DNA of 64,000 nt from UKL13-3 sp044353855 (GTDB lineage: Bacteria > Bacteroidota > Bacteroidia > UKL13-3), in NCBI GenBank assembly GCA_044353855.1, contig JBILBF010000004.1:158981-222980 (forward strand), in the 5' to 3' direction. Positions 8,305-16,549 of this stretch are shown here, in pieces. The notes beneath the pieces are model-generated. The model was not told the origin of the DNA, ran no database searches, and worked only from the letters and a program-made list of their open reading frames with translations. The position numbers and the translations under genes are program-made. Every line of letters starts with the position of its first letter. Position 1 is the first letter of the stretch.

Positions 8305-9396
8305 TTAATTCAAATTAAGTGTAAGTTGAAAATGATTGCCATTTTGAATTATTTTAGTTACTGCTTGTGTATCTAATTTATGCATTGATATTCCAAATAA
8401 CCGAACAGGTTTTAAAGGAATATCAGGATGAAACAGTAACTCAATTGCAGTAGTCATTATTTCTTCTTTGGTTGCTATAAAATTTAAGTGAGTCTTGCTA
8501 CGAGTTGTAACGGTAAAATCGTTGTACTTGATTTTGAGTGTAAGCGTTTTGGCTTTAGAGCCAGCTTTATGACAACGTATAGCAACATCAGTAGCAATGT
8601 CAATAATGCGTTCTTGCATCAATACAATATCCTCTATATCACTTTCAAATGTTTCTTCTGACCCAATAGATTTTCTTATTCTATTGGGTTGAACAGCTCT
8701 ATCATCAATACCTCTTGCAATATGATAATAGTAGTTTCCATGTTTTACGCCAAATAGGTCAATGCATTTTTCTTGAGTCAATTGTTTTAAATCTTTGCCT
8801 GAATAAATGCCTAGATGGTTCATTTTTTCAGCCGTCACTTTTCCAATTCCAAAAAAATCACCAATGTTTAACTTCTCAATAAATTCTTCTGCTTTATTTG
8901 GCGTAATAATGGTTATTCCATTTGGTTTGTGATAACCTGATGCAATTTTGGCTAAGAACTTACAATACGAAACACCAGCTGATGCTGTAAGTCCGGTTTC
9001 AATGTGTATTTGAGCTTTAATTTTTTGAGCTATTTCGGTTGCCAGTGTTATGCCCTTTTTGTTTTCAGTTACATCTAAATACGCTTCATCCAAAGAAAGA
9101 GGTTCTACTAAATCGGTGTATTGTTTAAATATAGCCATCACAATTTGGGATGCTTGTTTATATTTTTCAAAATTGGGTTTTACAAAAATAAGTTCAGGAC
9201 ATTTTTGTGCTGCAATTTTGGATGACATGGCTGAACGTACACCAAATTTTCGAGCTTCGTAACTAGCTGCTGCTACCACACCACGTTCGCGTGAACCACC
9301 AACTGCAATCGGTTTTCCTAACAATTCGGGATTATCTCTTTGCTCAACCGAAGCAAAAAAAGCATCCATATCAATATGTATAATTTTACGTTGAAT
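8305..9396 (-). CDS. dinB: DNA polymerase IV (DinB, Y family), unusual start codon
   Basis: Error-prone translesion polymerase acting on stalled replication forks. Catalytic residues are present: the HIDMDAFFASVEQ motif, and SLDEAYLD near residue 110 with the Asp-Glu pair. Helix-hairpin-helix and little-finger regions follow. The first ATG (9369) lies after the catalytic Asp of HIDMD, so a protein starting there would be inactive. The frame upstream reads I-Q-R-K-I-I-H-I-D back to a TAG stop and has no ATG, GTG or TTG. Homologues typically begin MxRKIIHIDMD, which matches if ATT at 9394-9396 is the start. That gives ~363 residues, and I use it here. Alternatives are a sequencing error or a recently damaged start. 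uvrA lies upstream on the same strand. Confidence 0.85.
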   Translation of the reverse strand: MQRKIIHIDMDAFFASVEQRDNPELLGKPIAVGGSRERGVVAAASYEARKFGVRSAMSSKIAAQKCPELIFVKPNFEKYKQASQIVMAIFKQYTDLVEPLSLDEAYLDVTENKKGITLATEIAQKIKAQIHIETGLTASAGVSYCKFLAKIASGYHKPNGITIITPNKAEEFIEKLNIGDFFGIGKVTAEKMNHLGIYSGKDLKQLTQEKCIDLFGVKHGNYYYHIARGIDDRAVQPNRIRKSIGSEETFESDIEDIVLMQERIIDIATDVAIRCHKAGSKAKTLTLKIKYNDFTVTTRSKTHLNFIATKEEIMTTAIELLFHPDIPLKPVRLFGISMHKLDTQAVTKIIQNGNHFQLTLNLN

Positions 9397-9423
9397 ATCG
9401 TTGATGATGAAGTTGCTAATTAC

Positions 9424-9457
9424 GCTAATCTATGGATGCTTATTGCCATAGATTAGC
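9424..9457. repeat. Perfect 12-bp inverted repeat upstream of dinB
   Basis: GCTAATCTATGG (9424-9435) and CCATAGATTAGC (9446-9457) are exact complements around a 10-base loop. The structure lies in the 142-base gap between the uvrA stop and dinB, ending about 28 bases before the putative ATT start. There is no T tract directly next to it on the dinB-sense strand, so it is not a canonical terminator. It could be a regulatory hairpin in the dinB leader or a small repeat insertion. Confidence 0.6.
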
Positions 9458-9538
9458 ACAGATTTTTGAATTCAATAATCCTAAAAATATATGCCAATCA
9501 ATCTACGTTTTTTAGCATCAATAGAATAGGATTGAAGA

Positions 9539-12421
9539 TTAAGTTAGTTTTTCTTTTAAGTATTTTCCAGTATAACTAGCCTTTACTTTGATAAGGTCTT
9601 CAGGTGTTCCTTCAAATACAAGTGTTCCTCCATTATCTCCTGCTTCAGGTCCAAGGTCAATTACCCAATCGGCACATTTTATAACATCCATATTGTGTTC
9701 AATAACTATTATAGAGTTTCCTTGTTTAATTAATGCATCAAACGAAGCAAGTAGTTTTTTGATATCATTAAAATGCAAGCCAGTGGTTGGTTCATCAAAA
9801 ATAAACAATACATGGTCACTGTTTTTTCCCCTTCCTAAAAAGGTTGCAAGTTTAACACGTTGGGCTTCTCCACCAGAGAGTGTATTTGACGATTGCCCAA
9901 GTTGAACATAACCAAGTCCAACATCTTGAAGGGGTTTAATTTTATGTATAATGGATTGTTCTTCATTAAAGAATTCAATAGCCTCATCCACGCTTAAATT
10001 TAATATATCACTGATGTTTTTACCTCTAACTTTTACATCCAATACTTCTTCTTTAAATCGAGCACCTTTGCATTCCTCGCACAACAAATGAATATCTGCC
10101 ATAAACTGCATTTCTATGGTTACTTCACCTTCACCTTGGCAGGTTTCACAACGTCCACCATCCACATTAAATGAAAAATGTTGTGGTTTGTATCCTCTGT
10201 TTTTAGAAAGTGTTTGAGAGGCATATAATTCACGAATTAGGTCGTAAGCTTTAATATATGTTATAGGATTTGAACGTGATGATTTTCCAATTGGATTTTG
10301 ATCTACTAATTCTATTTGTTTAATGCTTTTAATATTACCTTCAATTGCATCATGTGCTCCTGTTTTTTCACCACTGTAATTTCCTAATTGTTTTTGCAAG
10401 GCTGGAAACAAAACACTTTTTACCAACGATGTTTTGCCTGAACCCGAAACGCCTGTAACTACTGAAAGTACATGTAATGGGAAACGAGCCGTTACGCCTT
10501 TTAAATTGAATTGACGTGCACCTTTTATTGTTATAAAATCGGTGGCAATTCTACGTTTTTTCGGAACCTCAACTTTTTCGATTCCTGTTAAGTATTTTCC
10601 GGTAAGACTATCCTTGCTTTTTTCAACTTCTTTTACTGTGCCTTGAGCAATTAAGTAACCGCCATTTATTCCTGCTTGTGGTCCAATATCAATCAGTTCG
10701 TCAGCTACTTTCATCATGTCTTCATCGTGTTCTACCACAACTACTGTATTGCCTATATCTCTTAATTTTTGTAAAACACCAATTAGTTTTTCTGTATCAC
10801 GTGAGTGTAAACCAATGCTAGGTTCATCTAAAATATATAACGACCCAACCAAACTGCTACCCAATGATGTTGCTAAATTTATTCGTTGAGATTCTCCACC
10901 TGAAAGACTATTGGATAATCTATTTAATGATAAATAACCGAGTCCAACATGTTGTAAAAAAAGCAACCTTGTGCTTATTTCAGTTAGCATTCTTTTGGCT
11001 ATTTCAGCTTGTTGAGTTGCAAGTGATAGGTGTTGAAAATAGGATGCTGCATCATCTATGCTCATTAATAATAATTCAGATAGTGGTTTGTAATCACCCA
11101 TTTTGCCGTTTCGAATTGCAGTATTAACAATTCGAACATAACTGGCATCCTTTCGCAACCGTGTACCTTTACATTCTGTGCAGACTGTTTTTCCTCTATA
11201 ACGAGCCAACATAACCCTGTATTGAATTTTATAAGTCTGTTTTTCTAAGTCTTTAAAAAATCCATTAATACCTTCCCAAGTGGAATCTCCTTGCCATAAA
11301 AAATCTTTCTGAGTACTATCAAGTTCATAATATGCTTTGTGTATAGGAAATTTATTTTTTGCACTGAGCTTTATAAAATGTGTTTTCCACTCACTCATTT
11401 TTTCACCTTTCCAGGGAATAATTGCATCTTGATAAATAGAAATACTCTTATCGGGTACAACAAGGTCTTCATCAATGCCAATGACCGATCCAAATCCTTC
11501 ACATGTTTTACAAGCGCCATAAGGATTGTTAAAGCTAAAAAAATTTACGTTTGGCTCTTCAAAAGTAATTCCATCCAATTCAAATTTATGGCTAAATGAA
11601 GTTTGACTAAATGTACCATCTTCTTTTATAACATGAATAAGGCAATCATTATGGCCTTCAAAAAATGCTGTTTGTACCGAATCTGCTATTCTATTCTGAA
11701 AGTCTTCATCATCTTTAATAATGGCAAACCGATCAATCAATAAATACAATTTGGATTCAACTGGTTTCGTTATGGTTTTATTTTTACTGGTTTTTTTTGC
11801 ACCAATTGGAGGGGATTCAATTTGTTGATCTTTTATGAAATCTTCAATATCTATGGCTGTTTCATTAATGAGGAGTCTTGAAAATCCATTTTGTAAATAA
11901 ACTTCGAGTTGTTTTTTGAGGTCTTTTTCGGGTGCAATCGAAACCAATAACAAGACTCGGGTTTCTTCTGGCAATAACAATAAATGATTTACCACACTTT
12001 CTACTGTATCTCTTTTTACAACCTTTCCAGAAATAGGAGAGAAGGTAACGCCAATGCGGGCATACAATAATTTTAAGTAATCATATATTTCAGTTGTTGT
12101 AGCTACTGTAGATCTAGGATTTCGTGTATTTACTTTTTGTTCAATAGCAATTGCTGGAGATATACCATGTATATAATCTACATCGGGTTTATTCATCTTC
12201 CCCAAAAATTGACGAGCATAAGCTGATAAACTTTCAACGTACCTTCTTTGACCCTCGGCATACAATGTGTCAAAAACCAAGCTCGATTTACCTGACCCCG
12301 AAACCCCAGTTACAACTGTTAATTTATTACGCTGAATGGTAACATCTATGTTTTTTAAGTTGTGTACCCTTGCACCTTTTATAATGATATTCTTTGTTTT
12401 TTGTTCGCTTTTAAATTTCAT
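9539..12421 (-). CDS. uvrA: Excinuclease ABC subunit A (UvrA)
   Basis: Damage-recognition ATPase of nucleotide excision repair. It has two ABC modules: Walker A GVSGSGKSS near residue 40 and GVSGSGKTS in the second half, and signatures LSGGESQRINLA and LSGGEAQRVKLA. Zinc modules are CTECKGTRL and the CETCQGEGE...CEECKGARF pair. In the region before CKTCEGFG the first CxxC pair of the Zn1 site is replaced (SFSHKFELDG), which I recall as common in Bacteroidota UvrA. At 960 residues it is full length. A 15-bp palindrome lies ~75 bases upstream of the start, and dinB is downstream on the same strand, so this is a DNA-repair neighbourhood. Confidence 0.96.
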   Translation of the reverse strand: MKFKSEQKTKNIIIKGARVHNLKNIDVTIQRNKLTVVTGVSGSGKSSLVFDTLYAEGQRRYVESLSAYARQFLGKMNKPDVDYIHGISPAIAIEQKVNTRNPRSTVATTTEIYDYLKLLYARIGVTFSPISGKVVKRDTVESVVNHLLLLPEETRVLLLVSIAPEKDLKKQLEVYLQNGFSRLLINETAIDIEDFIKDQQIESPPIGAKKTSKNKTITKPVESKLYLLIDRFAIIKDDEDFQNRIADSVQTAFFEGHNDCLIHVIKEDGTFSQTSFSHKFELDGITFEEPNVNFFSFNNPYGACKTCEGFGSVIGIDEDLVVPDKSISIYQDAIIPWKGEKMSEWKTHFIKLSAKNKFPIHKAYYELDSTQKDFLWQGDSTWEGINGFFKDLEKQTYKIQYRVMLARYRGKTVCTECKGTRLRKDASYVRIVNTAIRNGKMGDYKPLSELLLMSIDDAASYFQHLSLATQQAEIAKRMLTEISTRLLFLQHVGLGYLSLNRLSNSLSGGESQRINLATSLGSSLVGSLYILDEPSIGLHSRDTEKLIGVLQKLRDIGNTVVVVEHDEDMMKVADELIDIGPQAGINGGYLIAQGTVKEVEKSKDSLTGKYLTGIEKVEVPKKRRIATDFITIKGARQFNLKGVTARFPLHVLSVVTGVSGSGKTSLVKSVLFPALQKQLGNYSGEKTGAHDAIEGNIKSIKQIELVDQNPIGKSSRSNPITYIKAYDLIRELYASQTLSKNRGYKPQHFSFNVDGGRCETCQGEGEVTIEMQFMADIHLLCEECKGARFKEEVLDVKVRGKNISDILNLSVDEAIEFFNEEQSIIHKIKPLQDVGLGYVQLGQSSNTLSGGEAQRVKLATFLGRGKNSDHVLFIFDEPTTGLHFNDIKKLLASFDALIKQGNSIIVIEHNMDVIKCADWVIDLGPEAGDNGGTLVFEGTPEDLIKVKASYTGKYLKEKLT

Positions 12422-12495
12422 TTCAAGACCTTAAATCCTTTCAAATTAAAGCATTTCGAAGGGAAATAGTTTTACATTTTAAAAGTATTTTATGC

Positions 12496-12510
12496 GAATG
12501 TTGAACATTC
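12496..12510. promoter_or_regulatory. 15-bp palindrome in the uvrA / ECF sigma intergenic region
   Basis: GAATGTTGAACATTC is a perfect inverted repeat (GAATGTT/AACATTC around one base). It lies 75 bases upstream of uvrA and 162 bases upstream of the sigma-factor gene. It looks like a dimeric repressor site. A LexA-type SOS operator is one possibility, because uvrA is a classic SOS gene, but no identical site is seen before dinB. Confidence 0.4.
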
Positions 12511-12671
12511 TAGCTGACACAAATTTTACAGTTAAAAATGATAAATGTTTTGTTTTTCAAAATGTTTGCTTAGATTCGAATTACATTTTAACCATTACCT
12601 AAAAAATAAAACAGCCTATAGCAACATAATTCTACACTAATTTATTTCTCTTAACATTCAATTTTTTAACC

Positions 12672-13250
12672 ATGAATATTCAGAAAATTAGTGATCAAGA
12701 ATTGATCCTGCTGTATCAACAAGGTAATGAGGCTAGCCTCGAAATTTTAATTAAACGTCACCAACGCAATGTTTATACAGCAATTTATTTGCTTGTAAAA
12801 AATAGAGCATTGGCTGAAGATATTTTTCAAGAAGCGTTTATCAAAATCATCAATACCTTGCGCTCCGATAAATATAACGAAGAAGGAAAATTTGCTCCTT
12901 GGGCTGCTCGTGTTGCCAGAAACTTAACAATTGACTACATACGTAAGATGAAGCGTGATGTAACTATTACGGACAGTCAAGGTAATGATATATTTAACTA
13001 CATCACCATTGCTGAAGAATCGAATGAAGATAAAATTATTCGAAATCAATCAGAACATAATATCAGACAATTGGTGAAAAAATTACCTGAGGAACAACGC
13101 CAAGTGCTTATTATGAGACAGTGGGGTGATATGAGTTTTCAAGAAATTGCAGATGCAACTGGGGTTAGCATAAATACAGCATTAGGCAGAATGCGTTATG
13201 CTTTAAATAACTTACGGAAAATGATGGAGCAGCAACAAACAAATGTATAA
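12672..13250 (+). CDS. RNA polymerase ECF-type sigma factor (sigma-70 family)
   Basis: Directs RNA polymerase to an alternative promoter set. Region 2 is at residues ~25-95 (VYTAIYLLVKNRALAEDIFQEAF, APWAARVARNLTIDYIRK). Region 4 is at residues ~135-190 (LPEEQRQVLIMRQWGDMSFQEIA with ATGVSINTALGRMRYAL as helix-turn-helix). 192 residues is the usual ECF length. It is followed after 113 bases by a 77-residue protein that commonly accompanies this sigma type in Bacteroidota. No membrane anti-sigma factor (FecR-like) or SusC/TonB gene is adjacent, so it is not the carbohydrate-uptake type. Confidence 0.92.
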   Translation: MNIQKISDQELILLYQQGNEASLEILIKRHQRNVYTAIYLLVKNRALAEDIFQEAFIKIINTLRSDKYNEEGKFAPWAARVARNLTIDYIRKMKRDVTITDSQGNDIFNYITIAEESNEDKIIRNQSEHNIRQLVKKLPEEQRQVLIMRQWGDMSFQEIADATGVSINTALGRMRYALNNLRKMMEQQQTNV

Positions 13251-13303
13251 TTCTTACAATCAAGATATTGTATTATAATCATTGTTAAGTATTAAGAATT
13301 TAT

Positions 13304-13316
13304 ACTAAATTTTAGT
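13304..13316. promoter_or_regulatory. 13-bp palindrome between sigma factor and small protein genes
   Basis: ACTAAA-T-TTTAGT is a perfect inverted repeat 48 bases before the small gene. It may be an operator or a weak hairpin separating expression of the two genes. It is AT-rich, so chance is possible. Confidence 0.25.
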
Positions 13317-13363
13317 GTTGTTCCGTTTAGGTTGTAACTAACATAAAAAATACGCTATAGCCT

Positions 13364-13597
13364 ATGTCTAAAATTTACACTTCAAATGATTTTATCCGCT
13401 TTATTTACCAAGAAACATCACAAGCGGAGGCTTCAAACATTCAACATTTTATTAGTCACAACTTACAAGCCAAAGAAGAGCTCGATTCATTAAGAGAAAT
13501 TCTTGGTATGTTGGATGAAGTTGATTTAGATGCTCATCCTACTTCCATACAATTGGTGTTGGAACATGCACACAGGTTAGCCGAAGAAGTTATCTAA
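13364..13597 (+). CDS. Small conserved protein downstream of ECF sigma factor, possible anti-sigma partner
   Basis: 77 residues, soluble and acidic, with no cysteines and no membrane segment. The N-terminus SKIYTSNDFIRFIYQETS and helical body (EELDSLREILGMLDEVDLD) match a small family I recall next to RpoE-like sigma factors in Bacteroidota, with a C-terminal helix ending LEHAHRLAEEV. Its role is not established. By position, the N-terminal helices resemble the sigma-binding part of anti-sigma factors without the transmembrane part. Convergent with the DUF4294 gene, 1 base apart. Confidence 0.75.
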   Translation: MSKIYTSNDFIRFIYQETSQAEASNIQHFISHNLQAKEELDSLREILGMLDEVDLDAHPTSIQLVLEHAHRLAEEVI

Positions 13598-13598
13598 C

Positions 13599-14120
13599 TT
13601 ATTCAAATCCGAGTGTTTTAATAATATGTTCAATTTGCCAATCCTCAACCGGATTGTATTCATTTTTAAGATCTGCAGAAAACATTTTAGCTAAACCTTG
13701 CCAATACATAGCTGTAAAACTTCCACGGTATTCTTTCAATAAAGTATAAGTATCTTTACCTGTTTCACGGTGAATAAGCTTAATTAATAGTTTACCTTGA
13801 GACACTGTGAGATTAACCAAATCGTCCATGAATTGGTCTTTAATGGCTTCTTCTGTTCGTTTTAAGTATTCCTTTTTTGTTTTATCACTGCTCAGTAATT
13901 GTAAGTTTTGCTCCATTAACTGAAACCTAAAACCAGCCATCTTAGCATATGGCAAAGCTTTTTTTACATCTCTTATCAGTTTTTGATATCGCTTTTCATA
14001 CTCAGGATCCTTTTGTGCTTCTTTGATAAAAGCAGGTAATGTGTATTGTTTCATTGTATCCTGTTGTGCAAACAGTTTTGCTGATACCATTACCAAAACG
14101 ATGAGTATATATTTTTTCAT
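13599..14120 (-). CDS. DUF4294 domain-containing exported protein
   Basis: 173 residues with an N-terminal signal peptide (MKKYILIVLVMVSAKLFAQ). The rest matches the Bacteroidota DUF4294 pattern: YQKLIRDVKKALPYAKMA, LVNLTVSQGKLLIKLIHRET, and a C-terminal EDWQIEHIIKTLG. Function unknown. The abundant charged helices and lack of catalytic motifs suggest a periplasmic structural or adaptor role, which is inference. It is the last gene of a minus-strand run containing lgt and an OmpA protein, 32 bases after the latter. Confidence 0.85.
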   Translation of the reverse strand: MKKYILIVLVMVSAKLFAQQDTMKQYTLPAFIKEAQKDPEYEKRYQKLIRDVKKALPYAKMAGFRFQLMEQNLQLLSSDKTKKEYLKRTEEAIKDQFMDDLVNLTVSQGKLLIKLIHRETGKDTYTLLKEYRGSFTAMYWQGLAKMFSADLKNEYNPVEDWQIEHIIKTLGFE

Positions 14121-14152
14121 AATTTACTTGTCTTAATAATAGTGCCAAATAG

Positions 14153-15286
14153 TTATTCAATGATAAAAAACTCAACACGTCTGTTTTGTTCACGACCTTC
14201 TTCCGAGATATTATCTGCAATTGGTTCAGTACTCGCTTTACCTTCTGATGAAATTCGAATAGGTAAAATTCCCTGCTTAATTAAATAGTTGCCTACAGCA
14301 ATTGCTCTTCCTGAAGATAGTTTTTGATTGTATTCGTTAGTTCCTTTTGAGTCGGTATGTCCTGTTATATGTATTGCATAATTTGGGTGTGTTTTTAAAT
14401 AATGTACTAGCACATCTAATTCTTTAAATGATGGAGGAAGTAGAATTGTTTTATCAAATTCGAAAAATACATTTTTGAGGATAACAGCTTTTTGTGTTAA
14501 AAATGTATCCTGTTCTTGATTGTTTGTTAATGGCAATTCTATTTTGTTTTCAAAAAGATTTATACTACCAGCACAACTTTTTTTGTAATTATGTCTACGC
14601 GTTTCTGCATAGTATATAGTGCTTAAACTGTCAGTGTCGCAATTCATCTTGTGGTTTATTGGCGTTAGGCTTACACTGTCTATCGCATAAATACACATTT
14701 CTGCTTTTTTGTTAATTCGTTTCCAATACAGCAAACTATCAACCTTAAAATTTCCTATGATTAAAAACTGTTCGTGACCATTGGCTATATAGTTAGCCGA
14801 TATTTTTTTCCAAGTATTTTTTTTTCCTAAAAACTTTTTGCCATTGCTAAATTTCAACTGATAAGGAACGGTTAACCTTTCATCTGAAAAAGTGATGGTA
14901 AACGAATCACTGAAATATGCACCTAACTCATCCAATATAAATTGTTTAGGTTTTATGTACATAGAAAGTTGGTAAGATTTACCTTTTTGTAGGGAACATA
15001 AAATTGGGACTTGTAAATAGGTTCGGTAGTTATTCCCTCCAATTGCTGAAGCAACAATTTCAATTCCATTGCTTCCTTCTATTCCATCACGAGGATAATT
15101 TGTGGAGGTGTATTTACTAAAATTTGTTTTAAACCAACCAGATGGACAACACCCAACTGTATTTTCGCAACATATATTGATGTCTTCGAAAGCGCCATTG
15201 GGTAATAAGTTTTGGGCATTGAGGTTAATACAAATTACCAGTCCTAAAAAAATACTAAATTTTGGTAGCATTCTTGTGTTTAACAT
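14153..15286 (-). CDS. OmpA family outer-membrane/peptidoglycan-associated protein
   Basis: The signal peptide is within residues 1-25 (ending INLNAQ). Residues ~26-250 form a beta-rich extracytoplasmic domain starting ENTVGCCPSGW, like the carbohydrate-binding-like N-domains seen in such proteins, with several cysteines. Residues ~265-377 are an OmpA C-terminal domain (FEFDKTILLPPSFKELD, ITGHTDSKGTNEYNQKLSSGRA, GREQNRRVEFFI) that binds peptidoglycan diaminopimelate. The first ATG overlaps the lgt stop by 32 bases. An alternative ATG at 15271 reduces the overlap and still gives a good signal peptide. Confidence 0.88.
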   Translation of the reverse strand: MLNTRMLPKFSIFLGLVICINLNAQNLLPNGAFEDINICCENTVGCCPSGWFKTNFSKYTSTNYPRDGIEGSNGIEIVASAIGGNNYRTYLQVPILCSLQKGKSYQLSMYIKPKQFILDELGAYFSDSFTITFSDERLTVPYQLKFSNGKKFLGKKNTWKKISANYIANGHEQFLIIGNFKVDSLLYWKRINKKAEMCIYAIDSVSLTPINHKMNCDTDSLSTIYYAETRRHNYKKSCAGSINLFENKIELPLTNNQEQDTFLTQKAVILKNVFFEFDKTILLPPSFKELDVLVHYLKTHPNYAIHITGHTDSKGTNEYNQKLSSGRAIAVGNYLIKQGILPIRISSEGKASTEPIADNISEEGREQNRRVEFFIIE

Positions 15287-16415
15287 ACAAGTAAACAGTG
15301 TAACCTATTCCTATGATAAAAAATAAGGAAGAAATAATTTCAGCTTGCGTAATGTGTTTTCCTGCAATTGTATAAGTAGTATTTACTCTGATTTGCTCAA
15401 TTAAAAACCGTTCCATCCCATTAAATATAAGGTAAATGCTAAAAAGCATTGCTGGTATTTGAACTCGTTTACGAATAGACCATAAAACACCAAAAATTGC
15501 AAATGACATGAGTACTTCATAAAAAGGGGTGGGGTAAACCGGAATGGGTAACTCAAAACAATGCCGTCCTTCACATCCTATAATTGGGATACCTTCACCC
15601 AAAACGTTATGGGCATATTTCATACTCCACATCCAATCGGGTAAAATAGCCATCCATTCTGGTTTAGGTGCTAGGTTTTCAATTCCCCAATCGCCATCGC
15701 CACTTAAGTGGCATCCTATACGACCAATACCATAAGCAAAAATTAAAGCTGGTGCTGTGGCATCTATCATGTGTTTCCAGTTAATTCCGTTTTTGTTAGT
15801 ATACCTTAAAATGGCAATGGCTGCTACAATTAATCCACCATAATATGTAAGTCCACTAAATGAAAACAATGCTCCAATTGGGTCTATTGCAAAATCATTT
15901 AAGTTTTCTAAGTTGTGAAATATTTTGGCTCCCAACAATCCAGCAATTGCTCCAATCAATATTACATTACCCATTAATTCATAAGGATGTACTATAATTA
16001 TTTTCTCTTGAGGTTCCTGTTTTTTTGCTTTGTCGTCTTCTTGTTTTTGAAAAAAATAGGCAATTCCTCCTCCTAAAATTGCTCCAAGAAAATTACCACG
16101 AGTAGAAAGTAAAAAGGTTTGTGTGTTAGCGAGTAAGTCGGAGTAATTAAAAACAGCTTCAATAACTTTAAACCCTATAAGTGCGCCAAAAAAAACTTGA
16201 ATAATATACTCTTGAACAGTCACTCTTTTGTTCAAGATTATTTTTTTGGATATTGGAAACAATAGTCCTGCTGCTTCTTTTCTTTTGAGTTCGCTAGCTG
16301 TTAACCAATAAGCTGCCATAAAAGCAACCCCCATAAAAAAACCAAAAGTTTGAATAGGTAGTGGAATGTAAATCCCAAATAGGTCGTTGATAAGGTCGGA
16401 AATGGTTGCGTACAT
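15255..16415 (-). CDS. lgt: Prolipoprotein diacylglyceryl transferase (Lgt)
   Basis: Inner-membrane enzyme that moves diacylglyceryl from phosphatidylglycerol to the lipobox cysteine of prolipoproteins. It is polytopic, with about seven hydrophobic segments. It carries the Lgt signature region GRIGCHLSGDGDWG at about residue 230 and a typical N-terminal segment (IYIPLPIQTFGFFMGVAFMAAYWL). 386 residues is longer than the E. coli enzyme but usual for Bacteroidota, owing to a cytoplasmic insert (KKQEPQEK). Lipoproteins that would be its substrates occur in this window (39510 gene). The stop overlaps the downstream OmpA gene. Confidence 0.93.
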   Translation of the reverse strand: MYATISDLINDLFGIYIPLPIQTFGFFMGVAFMAAYWLTASELKRKEAAGLLFPISKKIILNKRVTVQEYIIQVFFGALIGFKVIEAVFNYSDLLANTQTFLLSTRGNFLGAILGGGIAYFFQKQEDDKAKKQEPQEKIIIVHPYELMGNVILIGAIAGLLGAKIFHNLENLNDFAIDPIGALFSFSGLTYYGGLIVAAIAILRYTNKNGINWKHMIDATAPALIFAYGIGRIGCHLSGDGDWGIENLAPKPEWMAILPDWMWSMKYAHNVLGEGIPIIGCEGRHCFELPIPVYPTPFYEVLMSFAIFGVLWSIRKRVQIPAMLFSIYLIFNGMERFLIEQIRVNTTYTIAGKHITQAEIISSLFFIIGIGYTVYLYVKHKNATKI

Positions 16416-16549
16416 GAGTGAGTTTTTACAATACCACGAATAACGTATTTAGATTTCACTTTTGGTAATAGGAAATAACTGAAATATATTTAAGTGTTTT
16501 CCTAACGTTTTGTGAGATTAAATGGAATGATATTTAAAACAACGAATAG

